Part shown: positions 45,297 through 56,150 of the stretch, in pieces
Position numbering within the stretch: the first letter of the stretch is position 1
Layout of the letters: each line of letters begins with the position of its first letter
NCBI RefSeq assembly: GCF_014805685.1
Contig: NC_060901.1
Span: 23,740,905-23,804,904 of the forward strand
From: Silurus meridionalis
Taxonomy: Eukaryota; Chordata; Actinopteri; Siluriformes; Siluridae
Direction: 5' to 3'
DNA length: 64,000 bases
The notes under the pieces: model-generated
Database searches by the model: none
Seen by the model: only the letters and a program-made list of their open reading frames with translations
Told to the model about the DNA's origin: nothing
Translations under genes and position numbers: made by a program

Positions 45297-47767
45297 TCAT
45301 AAAACATATCAAATGTTTAAACCGAGAATATATGCAATTTTAAGAAAAAAGGTCATTTCAAATTTGATGGACAAAACAGGTCTCAATAAAGTTGTGACAG
45401 GGTCTTACTTACCACTGTGTAGCATCACGTCCTCTGTCTGTATGCATCTGGGAGCTGAGAAGACCAGTTGCTGAAGTTTTGGGGAAGGAATGTGGTCCCA
45501 TATTTGTCTGATACAGGTTCTAGCTGCTCAACAGTTCTGGGTGTTCTTTGTTGTATTTTTCTTTTCCTGGATGTACCAAACGTTTTCGAATTATACAGCA
45601 GGCAGCTATTTGTCCAGATACGTTGATGTACTGTAAATGATGAGATTTTCAATTTGATGTTAAGGAACATTATTCTGAAATTGTTCCACAATTTGTAGAC
45701 ACTGTCTTTCATAGATTGGTGAAGCTCTGTGCATCATAACTTTAAGATATTTAAGACGCTTTTTATACCCAGTCGTCTTACTGTCAATTAACTTCATTAG
45801 TTAATGTTTCTTCAGCTGTTAAATTCCAGTAACTGTTACTTTCTCCAGACGTTTGTTGCTTCGTCCCAAGTTGTTAAAAACCTGTTGCAGCCATCAAAAA
45901 TTACCAAATTTTTCCTTTTCAATGGTAAATTTCCTCAGTTTAAACATTTGATATGTTTTCTATGTTCTGTTGTAAATAAAATGTGGGAGCATGAATTCCA
46001 GACCTACATGTCTAATATCTACTCATAACAGCAGTGATTTACTGAAAATTTGTTTAAAACAGCATTTAATGAGTTGCTGAATGCTGAATATTTAATATCA
46101 TTGCTCTCTCCATTAAAAGAGATTAATGCAGGTATTTACAGAAAAGCTGGGTAATGCTGTAAATAGGTTGAGACTCTTTGGGGACAGCCTGGGGACACAA
46201 TGACTACCAGGGGACGCTTTAGCAACAAAGCAAATGAACGTCTTCAGTGCAAGATTAAACAATGAAAATTTTAACAGGTCATCTAATAAAAAAGAAAAGC
46301 ATGAAATCTAGAATAATTATAACAATAATGATGATTAAAAAAAAAGAATTAAACGCAATGTAAAATGGGATATTTCTGTTTGCACTAATTGTGCTGTTTT
46401 GTCTCTTAGGGATTGAGCTGTGTTTGCCTGGTTGGCGCTTCTCCATGACGATGGTTGCCAGTCTGGTGGTTGTGGGCGGACAGCTGCTGATGCCGGGTTT
46501 GGCAGCCCTGTGCCGCGACTGGCAGATTCTTCAGGTCCTTATCATCGTCCCGTTTATCCTAATGCTTCCTTACATTTGGTAAGCTCATCTGTACGACATG
46601 GGAACGCCACACATATCCCATGTGTGTATTTGGTGGGAGTATAAAAAATGTGTAGATGTGCTGGTGTGGTAGTTCAGTGGTTAAGGTTCTTGGTTATTGA
46701 TTGGAAGGTTTGGGGGTTTAAGAATTAAGAAAAACGCTTCATTTCTTACAAATTTTTGTGTGATTGAAAGACAGAAGTTCCTTTGTTCAATTCCTTTGGA
46801 GTTTATGTTTAAACATGCTTCTTAGGATAGATAGTGCAACAGCTTCTGGTTCAAAAAATCCCCCTTCCTGCAACATTTTGAACATAGTTTGAGGTGTGAT
46901 GGATGGATTGATCGAAGGATGGATGGATAGATAGAACTTTGTCATTGCATAATACAGGTACACAGTAAAAAAAAATGCAGTTTAGCATCTACCAGAAATA
47001 AGATAAGATATACCTTTATTCATCCCACAGTGGGGAAATTTCTCTGCAGCAAAGAAAAAAATTTTCAAGTGGTTGTTGAAATGTGTTCCTGCCAGGATAG
47101 TCACAAACTTAAATGAAATGATAATCAGAAGAAATACTTCTTTTCAGGGTTTTTCCCGAGTCGCTGCGCTGGTTGTTGGCCACGCAGCATTATCACAGAG
47201 CGAAAAGGCAAATGTACTCCATCGCTCGAAGTAACAAAGTGGACACTGCAACTGACCCTAATGGGATTCTCTCAGGTGATGACTGATATCTTACACACTT
47301 ACTTTAGAAAGTAAGTGTGTCTTTTTTTCCACACAAGGATGATTTATAAAAGTCACAATGAATTTGTGGATGTGTCCAGAGCTGGAGCGTGAGCTGCAGC
47401 AGAAGCCCAGGACCTCCTGCATCACACAGCTGAGAAGCACACGAAACCTGTGGAAGAGCACGGTAGTGCTCTGTGTCAACTCGTGAGTATATCTGCATGT
47501 GTATCGGTAAACTGAAGTGCCTGGGATGCAGCAGAGATGATTTAGAAACACCGCAGATTGGATTTTATTTTATTATGTTTGTGTCCTGAATCCAAGTCAA
47601 GTTTATTTCTATAGCGCTTTTCACAACGGACATTGTCTCAAAGCAGCTTTACAGAAATTAACAGTGTAAGTGAGTGATGTGTATTTATCCCTGATGAGCA
47701 GCCATGGTGAAAAACAGAGTGCAACAGGGAATTCATAAAGAAAGAAAGAATGAAACGTGCTAATTGT

Positions 47768-47801
<34 letters not shown>

Positions 47802-50800
47802 AAAGAGATAGTGAATACTGGGATAGGTATATAAGATGCAATTAACATCTTTAACATAGAGGTGAGTCATTATACAGTGTGTACAGTGGAATATTTCCTG
47901 AACTGTTCTATGTGACTTGGTCCCTCACTGTCTCCAATCTGTCCACTTTGTGTCCGATAATGTATTCGGCCTTGCGGATGATTTTATTGATCTTGCCTGC
48001 ATCCCTGGCACTGATGCTGCTCCCCCAGCAGACCACAGCACTATAAAGGGCAGTTGCTACAACAGACTGAAAAAAAATGTTCAGCATCCTGCTGCATTTA
48101 TTGAAAGATATGAGCTTCCTCAGGAAATAAAATCTGCTCAACCCCTTTTTATATACAGCGTCAGTATTGGACCTTCAGTCCAATCTGCTGTTTATGTGAA
48201 CACTCAAGTACTTGTAGTGGTCCACAAACCCAACCTCCTTATCCTTGATGGTGACGGGTTTAATTATAGTTTTACCCTTCCTAAAGTCCACTACCATTTC
48301 CTAGGTTTTAACAATGTTTAGGAGCAGATGGTTCCTGGTGCACCACTCCACAAAGCTGTCCTCCTGTCCATCCATAATACACCCCACCATCATCAGAGAA
48401 CTTCTGCAGGTGGCAGGACTCAGAGTTGTATTGGAAATTTAAAGTGTAATAATAATAGTCTATTTATCTTTTTAAAAATTGTACCTATTTGTCTGTATGG
48501 TGCATAACAAAATAATTTGTGGTGCGACTGGACTACATTTGCTGAATCTACTGCTGTAGATACATTTCCAGACAAAACAAAGAAGCTTTGTTTTTTGTTT
48601 TTTAGTTGATTTTTTAACGTCAGTGGTAAGCCATCAGGGCCAGCAAGGACGTCTCTGACCTAAACTATCAAAATCATCGACTTGTGTTTAAATATATTTA
48701 TTCCTGATTGTCGATTGTTTTACATTTCATAAGATTTCTCTCAGACGCACCACTTCCTGTAGTGTCTGTTGATGTTGGAGTTTCAATCCAATTAGATTTC
48801 ACTCATCAAATCTCATATTGTCAAAGGTATCTGATGCAACGTCTCCGGAATCAACAACTGCGGCCGTCTGTTGCTTGGAATACATACTAATTGAAGCTGT
48901 TGCTTTAACCAATCAGATTTCGACTTTTAGCAGGCGTCCAATAATGTCAGCATTTTCACGTCCTTTGATTGGATGGTCAGATGGTCATAAACCGTACGTG
49001 TAGCAAACTGCATGAGCTCAAATATATTCTCAAGAAATATAGCTAGAAATTGATTTGGTTGCATACACACAATTTACCTTAATTTAAAATCCCTAGGCAA
49101 AAAACCTGGGGATATGTTACGAGGTTAATACTGATGCTCCTGCTAGAGATGTTTCTGTATAATATTGATCATTTCTATAGCCATGACATCATAATGATAT
49201 AATTAAAAAAAGGCCTAGGTGTAAAATGCTCTGCTTAATGGTATGCAAATATGTATATTGTTTAATTAGGTTTATATACCACAGTGATGTGAATTCTCTA
49301 ATCCGAAGGGGTGTATTGATTTTATATAACAGCTCAGTTCGGAGACTAGTTTTGTCTTTTATAGGTTTATATTATGTTAATGCACCCGGCCGTTTCTATA
49401 GTAACGGCTTATTCACAATGACTCGTAAGCCGAACACACCACATAATCTAGAGCTAATAATAAACAGATTTTGTTTGTGTATAATTGTTAATCCTTTTCT
49501 ATCGGGAAACATTTGCGATTTGTCGCATATATATTTACGGCTTCCTCGTTTACATTCGCTTTTACATTCGATTTTGTGATTTGTGCTCATTCAGCTACAA
49601 GGATGTTAAAGCCTACCTCATCCAAAAACATTCTACACAGTTGTGTGCCTACAACATTGTGGTAACAGTTTGAGGAAGAACCACATATGATGCCTGGGAA
49701 AGTCAGGTGTCCCAAGTAGGTGAGGAGGCCTGGGGTGCCGTTTTAACTAATCCCGAAGCTGTTCAATGGGTTTGGAGCTCTATAGCAGGAGATCTTCCAC
49801 TCCAACCCAGTTAAAGCAGATTTTCATGAAGCTGGCTTTGTGCACAAGGGTATTGTCATGCTGGAACAGGTTTGGGTCTCCTAGTTCAAGTGAAGGGAAA
49901 CTTGAATGCTACAGCATCAGATTATATGCTTTACAATTGTGTGCCTCCAAGTTTGTGGTAACAGTTTGGTCAGGAAAAACATATGGCTGGAAAAGTGTTC
50001 ACGCATGACCAAGTCTTGGTGCAATGCCTTCTCCATCAGGCAACAGTTTTCTCCGGAGACATGGATATCCAACCTCAATCCCTCAATCAATAACTATATG
50101 GATGTGTGGCAGGCAGAATAGTGTCAAAATATTTTCCCACTTCGACCCGGCCTGCCTCTGGATGGTGTTTTCTTTGATTGGAGGCCACTCTGTGAAACTG
50201 GGGATGGTTTCTCATCAAAGCCCTGGGGATCCATGAAATTCCGGAGTAAGAACGGGAGCCTTGAGGATGGATTTGGACTGTAGTTAATGTCAACAGTCTG
50301 CTACACTGACTCAGGACTACAGTTTGCATCTGATCACCATCACTGCACCCCGCAACATCGTATATCTGTAATAAATGGACATTCGGTGCAACCCAGATGA
50401 GGATGGTGTTCCCTCTTGAATCTGGTTCCGCTCAAGGTTTCTTCCTTATGCCATCTCGGGGAGTTTTTTCTTCACCACAGTCGCCTCACTCATCAGGGAC
50501 AAACTTACACTTATTCACTTTTATCACCACATTATCTGTGTAAAGCTGCTTTGAGACAATGTTTATTGTTAAAAGCGCGAAACAAACAAAAAATGAATTG
50601 AATTGAGTTTTCCTTCTTACTCATACGCTTAAACAATGAGCAATTTTTAGATCAAATCCTGCGATAATCCAATATCCACTAAATGCAGGAGGGATTTATT
50701 TTGAGTGTGTGTAGAAATTTGAGTAACCACAATGATATTGATGTATATTAAAGATAATTATATCTGGCTCTGTCTCTCTCAGGTTGACTGGTTATGGGAT

Positions 50801-52573
50801 CCACCACTGTTTTGCACGCAGTGTTTTGGAGGGCAGCACCTCTCACCTGCACTATTACGCTCTGGCAGGCATCGCCATGGCCTCGTGTTTGGTGCTTTGT
50901 CCGGTGGTGACCGCGTTCGGCAGACGAGGCGGCCTCCTCACCTTTATGATCATCACAGCGCTGGCTTCCTTACTGCAGCTCGGCCTACTCAGCTGTGAGT
51001 GTACACACACACACACACACACACACATGCTAGTGCTTACATGCTTTCAGTGGTGGACAGTAACAAAGTAATTCTTTACTGTACTTTACTGTAGGTATCT
51101 GTACTTTTACTGAAGTATTTACATTTGGGTAGACTTTAACTTCACTACATTTCAAAGTCAAATTTACTCAACTACATTTTGGAAAATCAGTCGTTCCTTT
51201 TTATTTACTATGATAAAAACAACTGGTCAAACACACAGCAATCAACCAATCAGGATCGAGCACGCACTCTTTTTTTTAAAAAGAGAGAGAGAGTATAAAT
51301 TATGAAATTTGGATATGGATTTTTACTGATTTGCCACCAAAATGAAGACTGTAATGGATTAATGGACATATATAGGTGTCTTAGTTTTTATTAATTTTAG
51401 AGATTGCATTTTTTCCTCTTGCTAATGAATGGCTGAAAGACTAATGCTGTTGAAAACACAGCTGGAAAGACTTCAGATATCGGTTTATTTATAATATTTG
51501 GGACAAATTTTGTTTTGTAAATGTTTATTGGCCAAGCGTGTTCCTGCAAGGAATTTGGTTCCAGCTGTTGGTGACTCTCAAAAGTACAGACATAAATAAC
51601 ACATTTCGCTTGGACTATACAAGACGAAACAGACGATACAGGAAAATCCAGACAATACAAGACAATGTAAACAATATGAGTGTGAAAGTAATAGTAATGA
51701 ATCTAAAGTGTGAGAGTGCATGGTAGTGCAAATAGCAGTATTGTGTGTCAGTATTATACTGGTTGGTCTCCCATTCCTTTTCTTTCTTCTTTTTTGTTGT
51801 CTTTTCAAGATTTTTCCTCTTTACATGCTTGTATCTCTTTTTTTTTTCATAACAGTAATCGGAAAGTACAGTCTTCGGCACAATGTAGGTAAGGAACAGT
51901 GCAGTTAATTTCACTATACACACGCAATTATTCACCCCTAAATTAATCCCAGCGCAGATGTTTTCAAAATCCTGTGCTGTTTAATGTCAGTTCTCAGGGA
52001 CACGCTAAACCAGCGGTTCTCGGTGGCGTTTTCCATCATCGGGATGTTCTCTTCTCACGCCGTCAGCACCCTGAGCATTTTCTACTGCACGGAGATCACG
52101 CCTACAGTCATCAGGTGAAATTTCCTCTCATCTTTTTCCTATTTTTCTTTGTGTGTAAAAAAATACACAGTGCATTTGCAAACTAGTCAGACCCCCTTCA
52201 CTTCAGGTCTGAGTACTTTATAATGTTCCAGAGTTAGGATGGTTTGACGATATGACAAAATTGTAAAAACATTGAGTTTCGTGTGGCAGGGAAACGTACT
52301 GCAAACGTACAGCATATGCTCTGCAGTCCACTCGTGAACCAGCGCTTGTCCAAGCCCCCCCTTCCACATACATAAACACTGTAAAGTTTTTACAGTATGG
52401 TACTGTAAATTGGTCTGTTTTGCTAAATAATGTACTGTAATGTTAAATTATTAACAAATTACAGTATACTACCCTATATTGATCATCATTCACCACACTG
52501 ACTCCTGGATAGGCTAGGCCATGTCTTGGCTTGCAATATTTTCATGTTGGGGACATGTCCAAGCGCCCGCTTC

Positions 52574-52654
<81 letters not shown>

Positions 52655-54242
52655 TGTAAAGTTTTTTACAGTATGGTACTGTAAATTGGTCTGTTTTGCT
52701 AAAAAATGTACTGTAATGTTAAATTATTAACAAATGACAGTATACTACCCTATATTGATCATCATTCACCATCATGGATAGGCTAGGCCATGTCTTGACT
52801 TGCAATATTTTCAAGTTGTGGACATCAGAACTCAGGGACTACCTGAATTTTAAAATTAGCTCTATAATGTTCATTTCTTTATTTTACATTTTTGCGTGAG
52901 GGGTGTCAAGGACAGGCCAGTTCTTCTCAGGTCACAATACTGCACGGTGTAAATAATAATATAGGGCAAAATTGTACCTCAGCACAACTCAATTCTCGTA
53001 TCTAAATGGACGGAGTTGTGTATCAGCACCTATAACACTTGTGTGTCTCCTTGCATGCTAAAAAAAATCTAACAAATAAAAATACCTAATTATTGGAAAA
53101 TAATCATCGACAATGTGATGGGTTTCAACGCTGATATGGATTCATTTAGTAGAGCGTGTTGTTAGGGCGTTTTTTAACGATTATATTTGGCTGATGACTG
53201 TTACAAAGTGGAAACTGAAAACCTTAATATTCATGATGCGGAAACCTTTACCATATCACCAGTAATGTTTTCCGTTATTACATAATGGAACATTTGACTA
53301 ATGTTTATTATTAGTCCCTGTGAATTCCCGAATGAAACGATACAGATTAGAAATATGTGCCGTGATCAACACCTACTAAACTAGTCAGATTTGAGAAGGC
53401 AATCTGGACCTTTTCCGTATTTTTCTCTTTCAGGTATGAGCTCACAGTTGACTGGTGTTGCTGTGATTGACAGAGGAGAAAGATTAGAACATCCCTCATG
53501 TTAGAAGGCATATCCAGTTTTGTACCTTGGCATGGTCAGGATTTAACCTTGTGGCAATAGAGCTCGTATATTTTTATATATTGGGGGTACACATTCAAAA
53601 ACAAAAGATTTTCCTTGGAATATGACGAGTTAATGGCAACCGTTCGGCTGTTTTAGTTAGTTTTCTGCAACTAAATGATGTTAGCCAAAAAACAGGTACC
53701 AGCCCCCTGTCTGTGTAGAGGTTCGAGAGACTGTGAGAAATAAAGCTGAAGAAACAAAATGAAAAGAGAGTTGAAGGTTTTCTTTTAGAATGCATTTTTT
53801 TTTTTTTTAAGAATAGTTGCTTCAACAAAATTTGAATGAGCTTCTGCCCTAATGAACTCCTGCTCTTGTGTTTATTAGGGGTGGAGGTGTAGGTCTGGTC
53901 CTGGCTAGCGCAGGGTTCGGCATGCTAACAGCTCCCCTGATGGAACTCCACAACCAAAAAGGCTTCTTCCTTCACCACGTCATCCTCACCTGCTGCACCC
54001 TCCTATGCATCATTTGCATTCCCTTGCTTCCCGAGACCACCGGCCAACCCCTGCCTGAATCTCTGGCGGAAGGGGAGGGGCTTTTACGCAGGCCCCTCCT
54101 CCCCGGAGAGCAGCACCACCTTCTGGCCAGGCAAGAGGTCCGGGAGTACTCTCGCGTCCAGGACACGCCTCTTCGTCAGATCGCCAATCCCGGTAACAGC
54201 ACCGCAGCTAGCGGCAGCACAGCGAACGGAGTGAGGACTTGA
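38548..54242 (+). CDS. slc22a23: Solute carrier family 22 member 23, 10 coding exons
   Basis: An orphan major-facilitator protein of the organic-ion-transporter family; its substrate is not established. Exons: 38548-38961, 40309-40412, 44816-44970, 46410-46578, 47148-47275, 47380-47482, 50783-50994, 51856-51888, 51991-52114, 53879-54242. All junctions are GT-AG, phases agree, and the total is 1,806 bp (601 residues). Segments nearly identical to human SLC22A23 include WKVHIAKFSLLVG, MFSTLRFF, LMPGLAALCRDWQ, FPESLRWL, TGYGIHHCFARS, LASAGFGMLTAP. Twelve hydrophobic segments are visible, with the glycosylated loop (N-A-S, N-A-T) after the first. The long Gly/Pro-rich N-terminus of human is missing, which accounts for most of the length difference. 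MFS motif A reads ADWIGRIP with Ile177 where Arg is usual. Confidence 0.97.
38962..40308. other. slc22a23 intron 1, nothing recognised
   Basis: No repeat or gene that I can name. Confidence 0.4.
40309..40412 (+). CDS. slc22a23: slc22a23 coding exon 2
   Basis: Residues 139-173, WQLVCDDEWKVHIAKFSLL through the second membrane segment to ADW. Acceptor ctccacag, donor TG|GTAAGC in phase 2. Confidence 0.96.
40916..41755 (+). mobile_element. Tc1/mariner-like MITE with a nested insertion (slc22a23 intron 2)
   Basis: Left part 40916-41275 (tagtttgtggacacctgatc) and right part 41674-41755 (caggtgtccacaaacttttg) belong to the 9724-10124 family. Between them about 400 bp of other repeat, including family A in reverse (ctcatcctcatctgggtgac), is inserted. 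Confidence 0.65.
42165..42375. mobile_element. hAT-like 3' end with a (TA)n core
   Basis: Ends aaaaggttggagaccccttg, resembling the right end of the hAT family at 59533. The middle holds a short TA run. Confidence 0.4.
42380..44100. other. slc22a23 intron 2, nothing recognised
   Basis: Unique-looking sequence. A stretch at 43675-43800 (ttgtcattattgggtat) resembles the short repeat at 1-110 and 17440-17540. Confidence 0.35.
44105..44660 (+). mobile_element. Tc1-like terminal fragments
   Basis: 44110-44330 has the gtgagtgcacccctcacatt terminus of a common fish element. 44570-44650 (gctgtccacaaagctggccg) resembles the first part of a Tc1 transposase. Confidence 0.45.
44816..44970 (+). CDS. slc22a23: slc22a23 coding exon 3
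   Basis: Residues 173-225: motif A remnant WIGRIPV, membrane segments 3 and 4, with MFSTLRFFQGFCLA. Acceptor cctctcag, donor CTGA|GTAAGT in phase 1. Confidence 0.96.
45234..45292. repeat. (TA)n microsatellite
   Basis: About 29 TA units in slc22a23 intron 3. The rest of the intron (45293-46409) holds nothing recognised. Confidence 0.95.
46410..46578 (+). CDS. slc22a23: slc22a23 coding exon 4
   Basis: Residues 225-281: RIELCLPGWRF, then membrane segments 5 and 6 around LLMPGLAALCRDWQILQ. Acceptor tctcttag, donor TTTG|GTAAGC. Confidence 0.97.
46895..47060. repeat. GGAT-rich repeat and LINE-type tail
   Basis: (GGAT)n-like stretch followed by aagataagatatacctttat and ccacagtggggaaatttctc, the common 3' tail of fish L2-like retroposons. 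In slc22a23 intron 4. Confidence 0.45.
47148..47275 (+). CDS. slc22a23: slc22a23 coding exon 5
   Basis: Residues 281-324: WVFPESLRWLLATQHYHRA, the family's PESPRWL-type motif after segment 6, then the start of the cytoplasmic loop. Acceptor ttttcag, donor TCAG|GTGATG. Confidence 0.95.
47380..47482 (+). CDS. slc22a23: slc22a23 coding exon 6
   Basis: Residues 324-358: ELERELQQKPRTSCITQLRS and NLWKSTVVLCVNS, the end of the central loop and start of segment 7. Acceptor gtccag, donor TC|GTGAGT. Confidence 0.95.
47590..47810 (-). repeat. Repeat family A end, reverse, plus (GT)n
   Basis: ttctatagcgcttttcacaa, tgtctcaaagcagctttaca is the reverse of the family A end. 47769-47800 is a GT microsatellite. 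Confidence 0.6.
47905..48430 (-). mobile_element. LINE ORF2 C-terminal relic (L2 type, slc22a23 intron 6)
   Basis: On the minus strand SRFYFLRKLISFNKCSRML, QSVVATALYSAVVCWG and IIRKAEYIIGHKVD match the end of fish L2-like ORF2. Frameshifts and stops elsewhere. Confidence 0.8.
48770..49030 (+). mobile_element. hAT leader fragment
   Basis: Repeated CCAATCAGAT/CCAATTAGAT blocks as in the element at 29440-29975; no coding part. Confidence 0.4.
49577..49992 (+). mobile_element. Tc1/mariner-like MITE, partial
   Basis: gatttgtgctcattcagcta, gtaggtgaggaggcctgggg, gctggaacaggtttgggtct; same family as 9724-10124. Confidence 0.7.
50268..50605 (+). repeat. Repeat family A, young copy
   Basis: As 32385-32716, ending in aatgaattgaattgag. 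Lies in slc22a23 intron 6. Confidence 0.75.
50783..50994 (+). CDS. slc22a23: slc22a23 coding exon 7
   Basis: Residues 358-429: LTGYGIHHCFARSVLEG, membrane segments 8 and 9, FGRRGGLLTFMIITALASLL. Acceptor tctctcag, donor AGCT|GTGAGT. Confidence 0.97.
51002..51560. mobile_element. (CA)n and a hAT-like left end (slc22a23 intron 7)
   Basis: CA run at 51004-51028, then cagtggtggacagtaacaaa at 51050, a Tol2-like terminus like 27096. No right end found. Confidence 0.45.
51856..51888 (+). CDS. slc22a23: slc22a23 coding exon 8 (33-bp microexon)
   Basis: Codes only LIGKYSLRHNV. It is needed to keep frame between exons 7 and 9 and to supply the conserved LIGKYS. Acceptor ataacag, donor GTAG|GTAAGG. 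Confidence 0.9.
51991..52114 (+). CDS. slc22a23: slc22a23 coding exon 9
   Basis: Residues 440-481: FSVAFSIIGMFSSHAVSTLS and YCTEITPTVIR, membrane segment 10. Acceptor taatgtcag, donor AG|GTGAAA. Confidence 0.96.
52346..52851. repeat. Tandem duplication with a (TA)n core
   Basis: About 200 bp from 52346 recurs from about 52555, offset 275 bp (both contain actgtaaag, ggtctgttttgct and aggctaggccatgtcttg). The second unit carries a 78-bp (TA)n at 52577-52654. The right end ggactacctg is the inverse of the MITE end at 6283. Confidence 0.75.
52852..53878. other. slc22a23 intron 9, remainder
   Basis: No gene or known repeat recognised. Confidence 0.4.
53879..54242 (+). CDS. slc22a23: slc22a23 coding exon 10 (C-terminus)
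   Basis: Residues 481-601: GLVLASAGFGMLTAPLMELH, NQKGFFLHH, last two membrane segments, LLPET, then a cytoplasmic tail ending TANGVRT (human ends near ATANGMKAM). TGA at 54240-54242. Confidence 0.97.
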
Positions 54243-54858
54243 CCGCGCTCTTATGCGCGGCAGAAACCCGAATCCCAGCCCAGGCCATATGAAGAACAGA
54301 GCGATGATCTGATTTCGGCCCACGAGCACAGAGACGCATCATGAGGTTGCAGCCACTACAATTTCCAAGTGCATTTCAACCAGTGAATGATGTCCAAACT
54401 AACGAATACTCATAACGTGTCAAACCTCTTCATCCTGAAGATACGGGAGGGGGGGAAGGATGTGGTAGAGTGGTGTGAAAAACAAATGAGGGGAAATCTA
54501 TTTTTCAAACGACCACTAATGAATTTCAGGCTGATGTCGGCAAAAAAAACGGTCCAATCGCCTCACAGTTTTTAGCTTTTCTATAGTTTTGTACTACATC
54601 CAAAAAAAGAAAAAGAAAGAAACAATCATCTTAATTTGTAATGCACGTGTGTAGTCTCATGCATGTGTGTATGTGTGTGTGGGAAAAAGTATGCGAAACG
54701 TGACCTGATTATGGATTATGATGGCTGGGGGGAAAATATACAGCCTGAATCTATAACTAGTTGAAAACATCCTGGTGATAAGATCCATAAGACACCATTA
54801 GTGTCAACTCCATCCAATCTTAGTATCCGGGTGTTTTAGTGGGCAGGTTTATAACACG

Positions 54859-54892
<34 letters not shown>

Positions 54893-55879
54893 GATATCTT
54901 ACAGTTTTACACCAGAACAGTCGCCATTTTCTTTCAGGAATATAAAAAAACAAGCAGGGCAGAGCACAAAGTAAAGGCTGCTCAGTATTTCCTGTAGATA
55001 TTTTTGGCCAGTAAATTATTTGTGCCTCACCTTTTTTTAATTTTTTCCTTTCTTTTTTTCTCGTCCCTGAATTTGAAATGGTTTCTCTGAGATGGAGTTT
55101 GTTGATGGCACAAAATATGCAAAAATAAATAAATAAATAAATGTTTTGTGATCAATGGACTGTGATCTTTCCCCTCCCTAAAATCGATGTTCTATAAAAC
55201 TAGCCTTATATTGTGACCGATAATCTGAGAATTTAGATCTCGATCTGATTGACATCTCGGATATTTGCAAAAGGAAAAAATTTAATAAAAAAAAAAAAGC
55301 ATCAATATGGCATGATTTCAACATGGGATCTCTTAATGTAAAGGAATTTCTGGAGTCACAGTGTAACTCGGTCAGTAAATAAATAAATAAATATTCACTG
55401 GTATTTAAAATGGTCATTTGACATGCCAATTGTGACTCCGTGATTAAAATGTACTTATTTCCTACCACTTGTTCGATAGTGTTTCTCATCAGTAATATGC
55501 AGGTAAATATTTACAGTGCAACTCATGGAACTATATCCTTTCCACTGTTCATTTTTATAAGATGTGCCATTTGTGAATAAATACATTTGAATAACAGTTT
55601 TTAATCATGTCTCAGATTTTTGTGTGTATAAACTTTTACTTTTTTTTTTTTTTCTTTTGGGTACGGAAGTGGTCGATCAGTGGTGAAGGCTCTGGAATAA
55701 TGATTAAAAGGGTGGTGGTTTAAGAGCAAGGACCTTTACCCCTCCTCTCCTCCAGGGGCGCTGTTTCATGGCTGATCCTGCACTTTGACTCCAGCTTTCT
55801 AACATTGCTTGGAAAACATTTCAATTGAAGGTTTTATTTAAAATATTCAAGTAGAGACATTGTGTGTATTTTGTTAACC
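54243..55879. other. Shared 3' region of slc22a23 and psmg4
   Basis: Probable 3' UTR of slc22a23 to about 55160, with a GT run at 54864-54892 and AAATA repeats. No further gene. Confidence 0.5.
55124..55141 (+). other. Candidate poly(A) signals of slc22a23
   Basis: Four overlapping AATAAA hexamers about 0.9 kb after the stop, followed by a GT-rich stretch. An isolated AATAAA near 55576 is an alternative. Confidence 0.45.
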
Positions 55880-55893
55880 TTTATTCGTTTATT
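55880..55893 (-). other. Poly(A) signals of psmg4
   Basis: Two AATAAA hexamers on the minus strand (55885-55880 and 55893-55888), about 50-60 bp after the stop codon. Confidence 0.6.
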
Positions 55894-55942
55894 ATATACA
55901 AAACGTGTTAAAAAAAAAAAAAGTGCGTCGCATTGAATGATG

Positions 55943-56064
55943 TTAAAATTTGTCAGGATGGAGCTCCATCTCCTTTTTAATTCGGTTCTCCACCAAGATG
56001 GTTAGATTGGAGTCGGTCACTGGAAGGTTATAGCTTACAAACACCTGCTTCTTGGTCTTCTTTG
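55943..56064 (-). CDS. psmg4: psmg4 coding exon 3
   Basis: Residues 87-126: KKTKKQVFVSYNLPVTDSNL, LVENRIKKEMELHPDKF and TAA. Acceptor atcttgcag. Confidence 0.97.
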
Positions 56065-56092
56065 CTGCAAGATGGACAAAAACAAAAAGTTG

Positions 56093-56150
<58 letters not shown>

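Noticed and set aside
53972..54329. Minus-strand ORFs over slc22a23 exon 10
   Set aside because: Antisense shadows of the conserved C-terminal exon.
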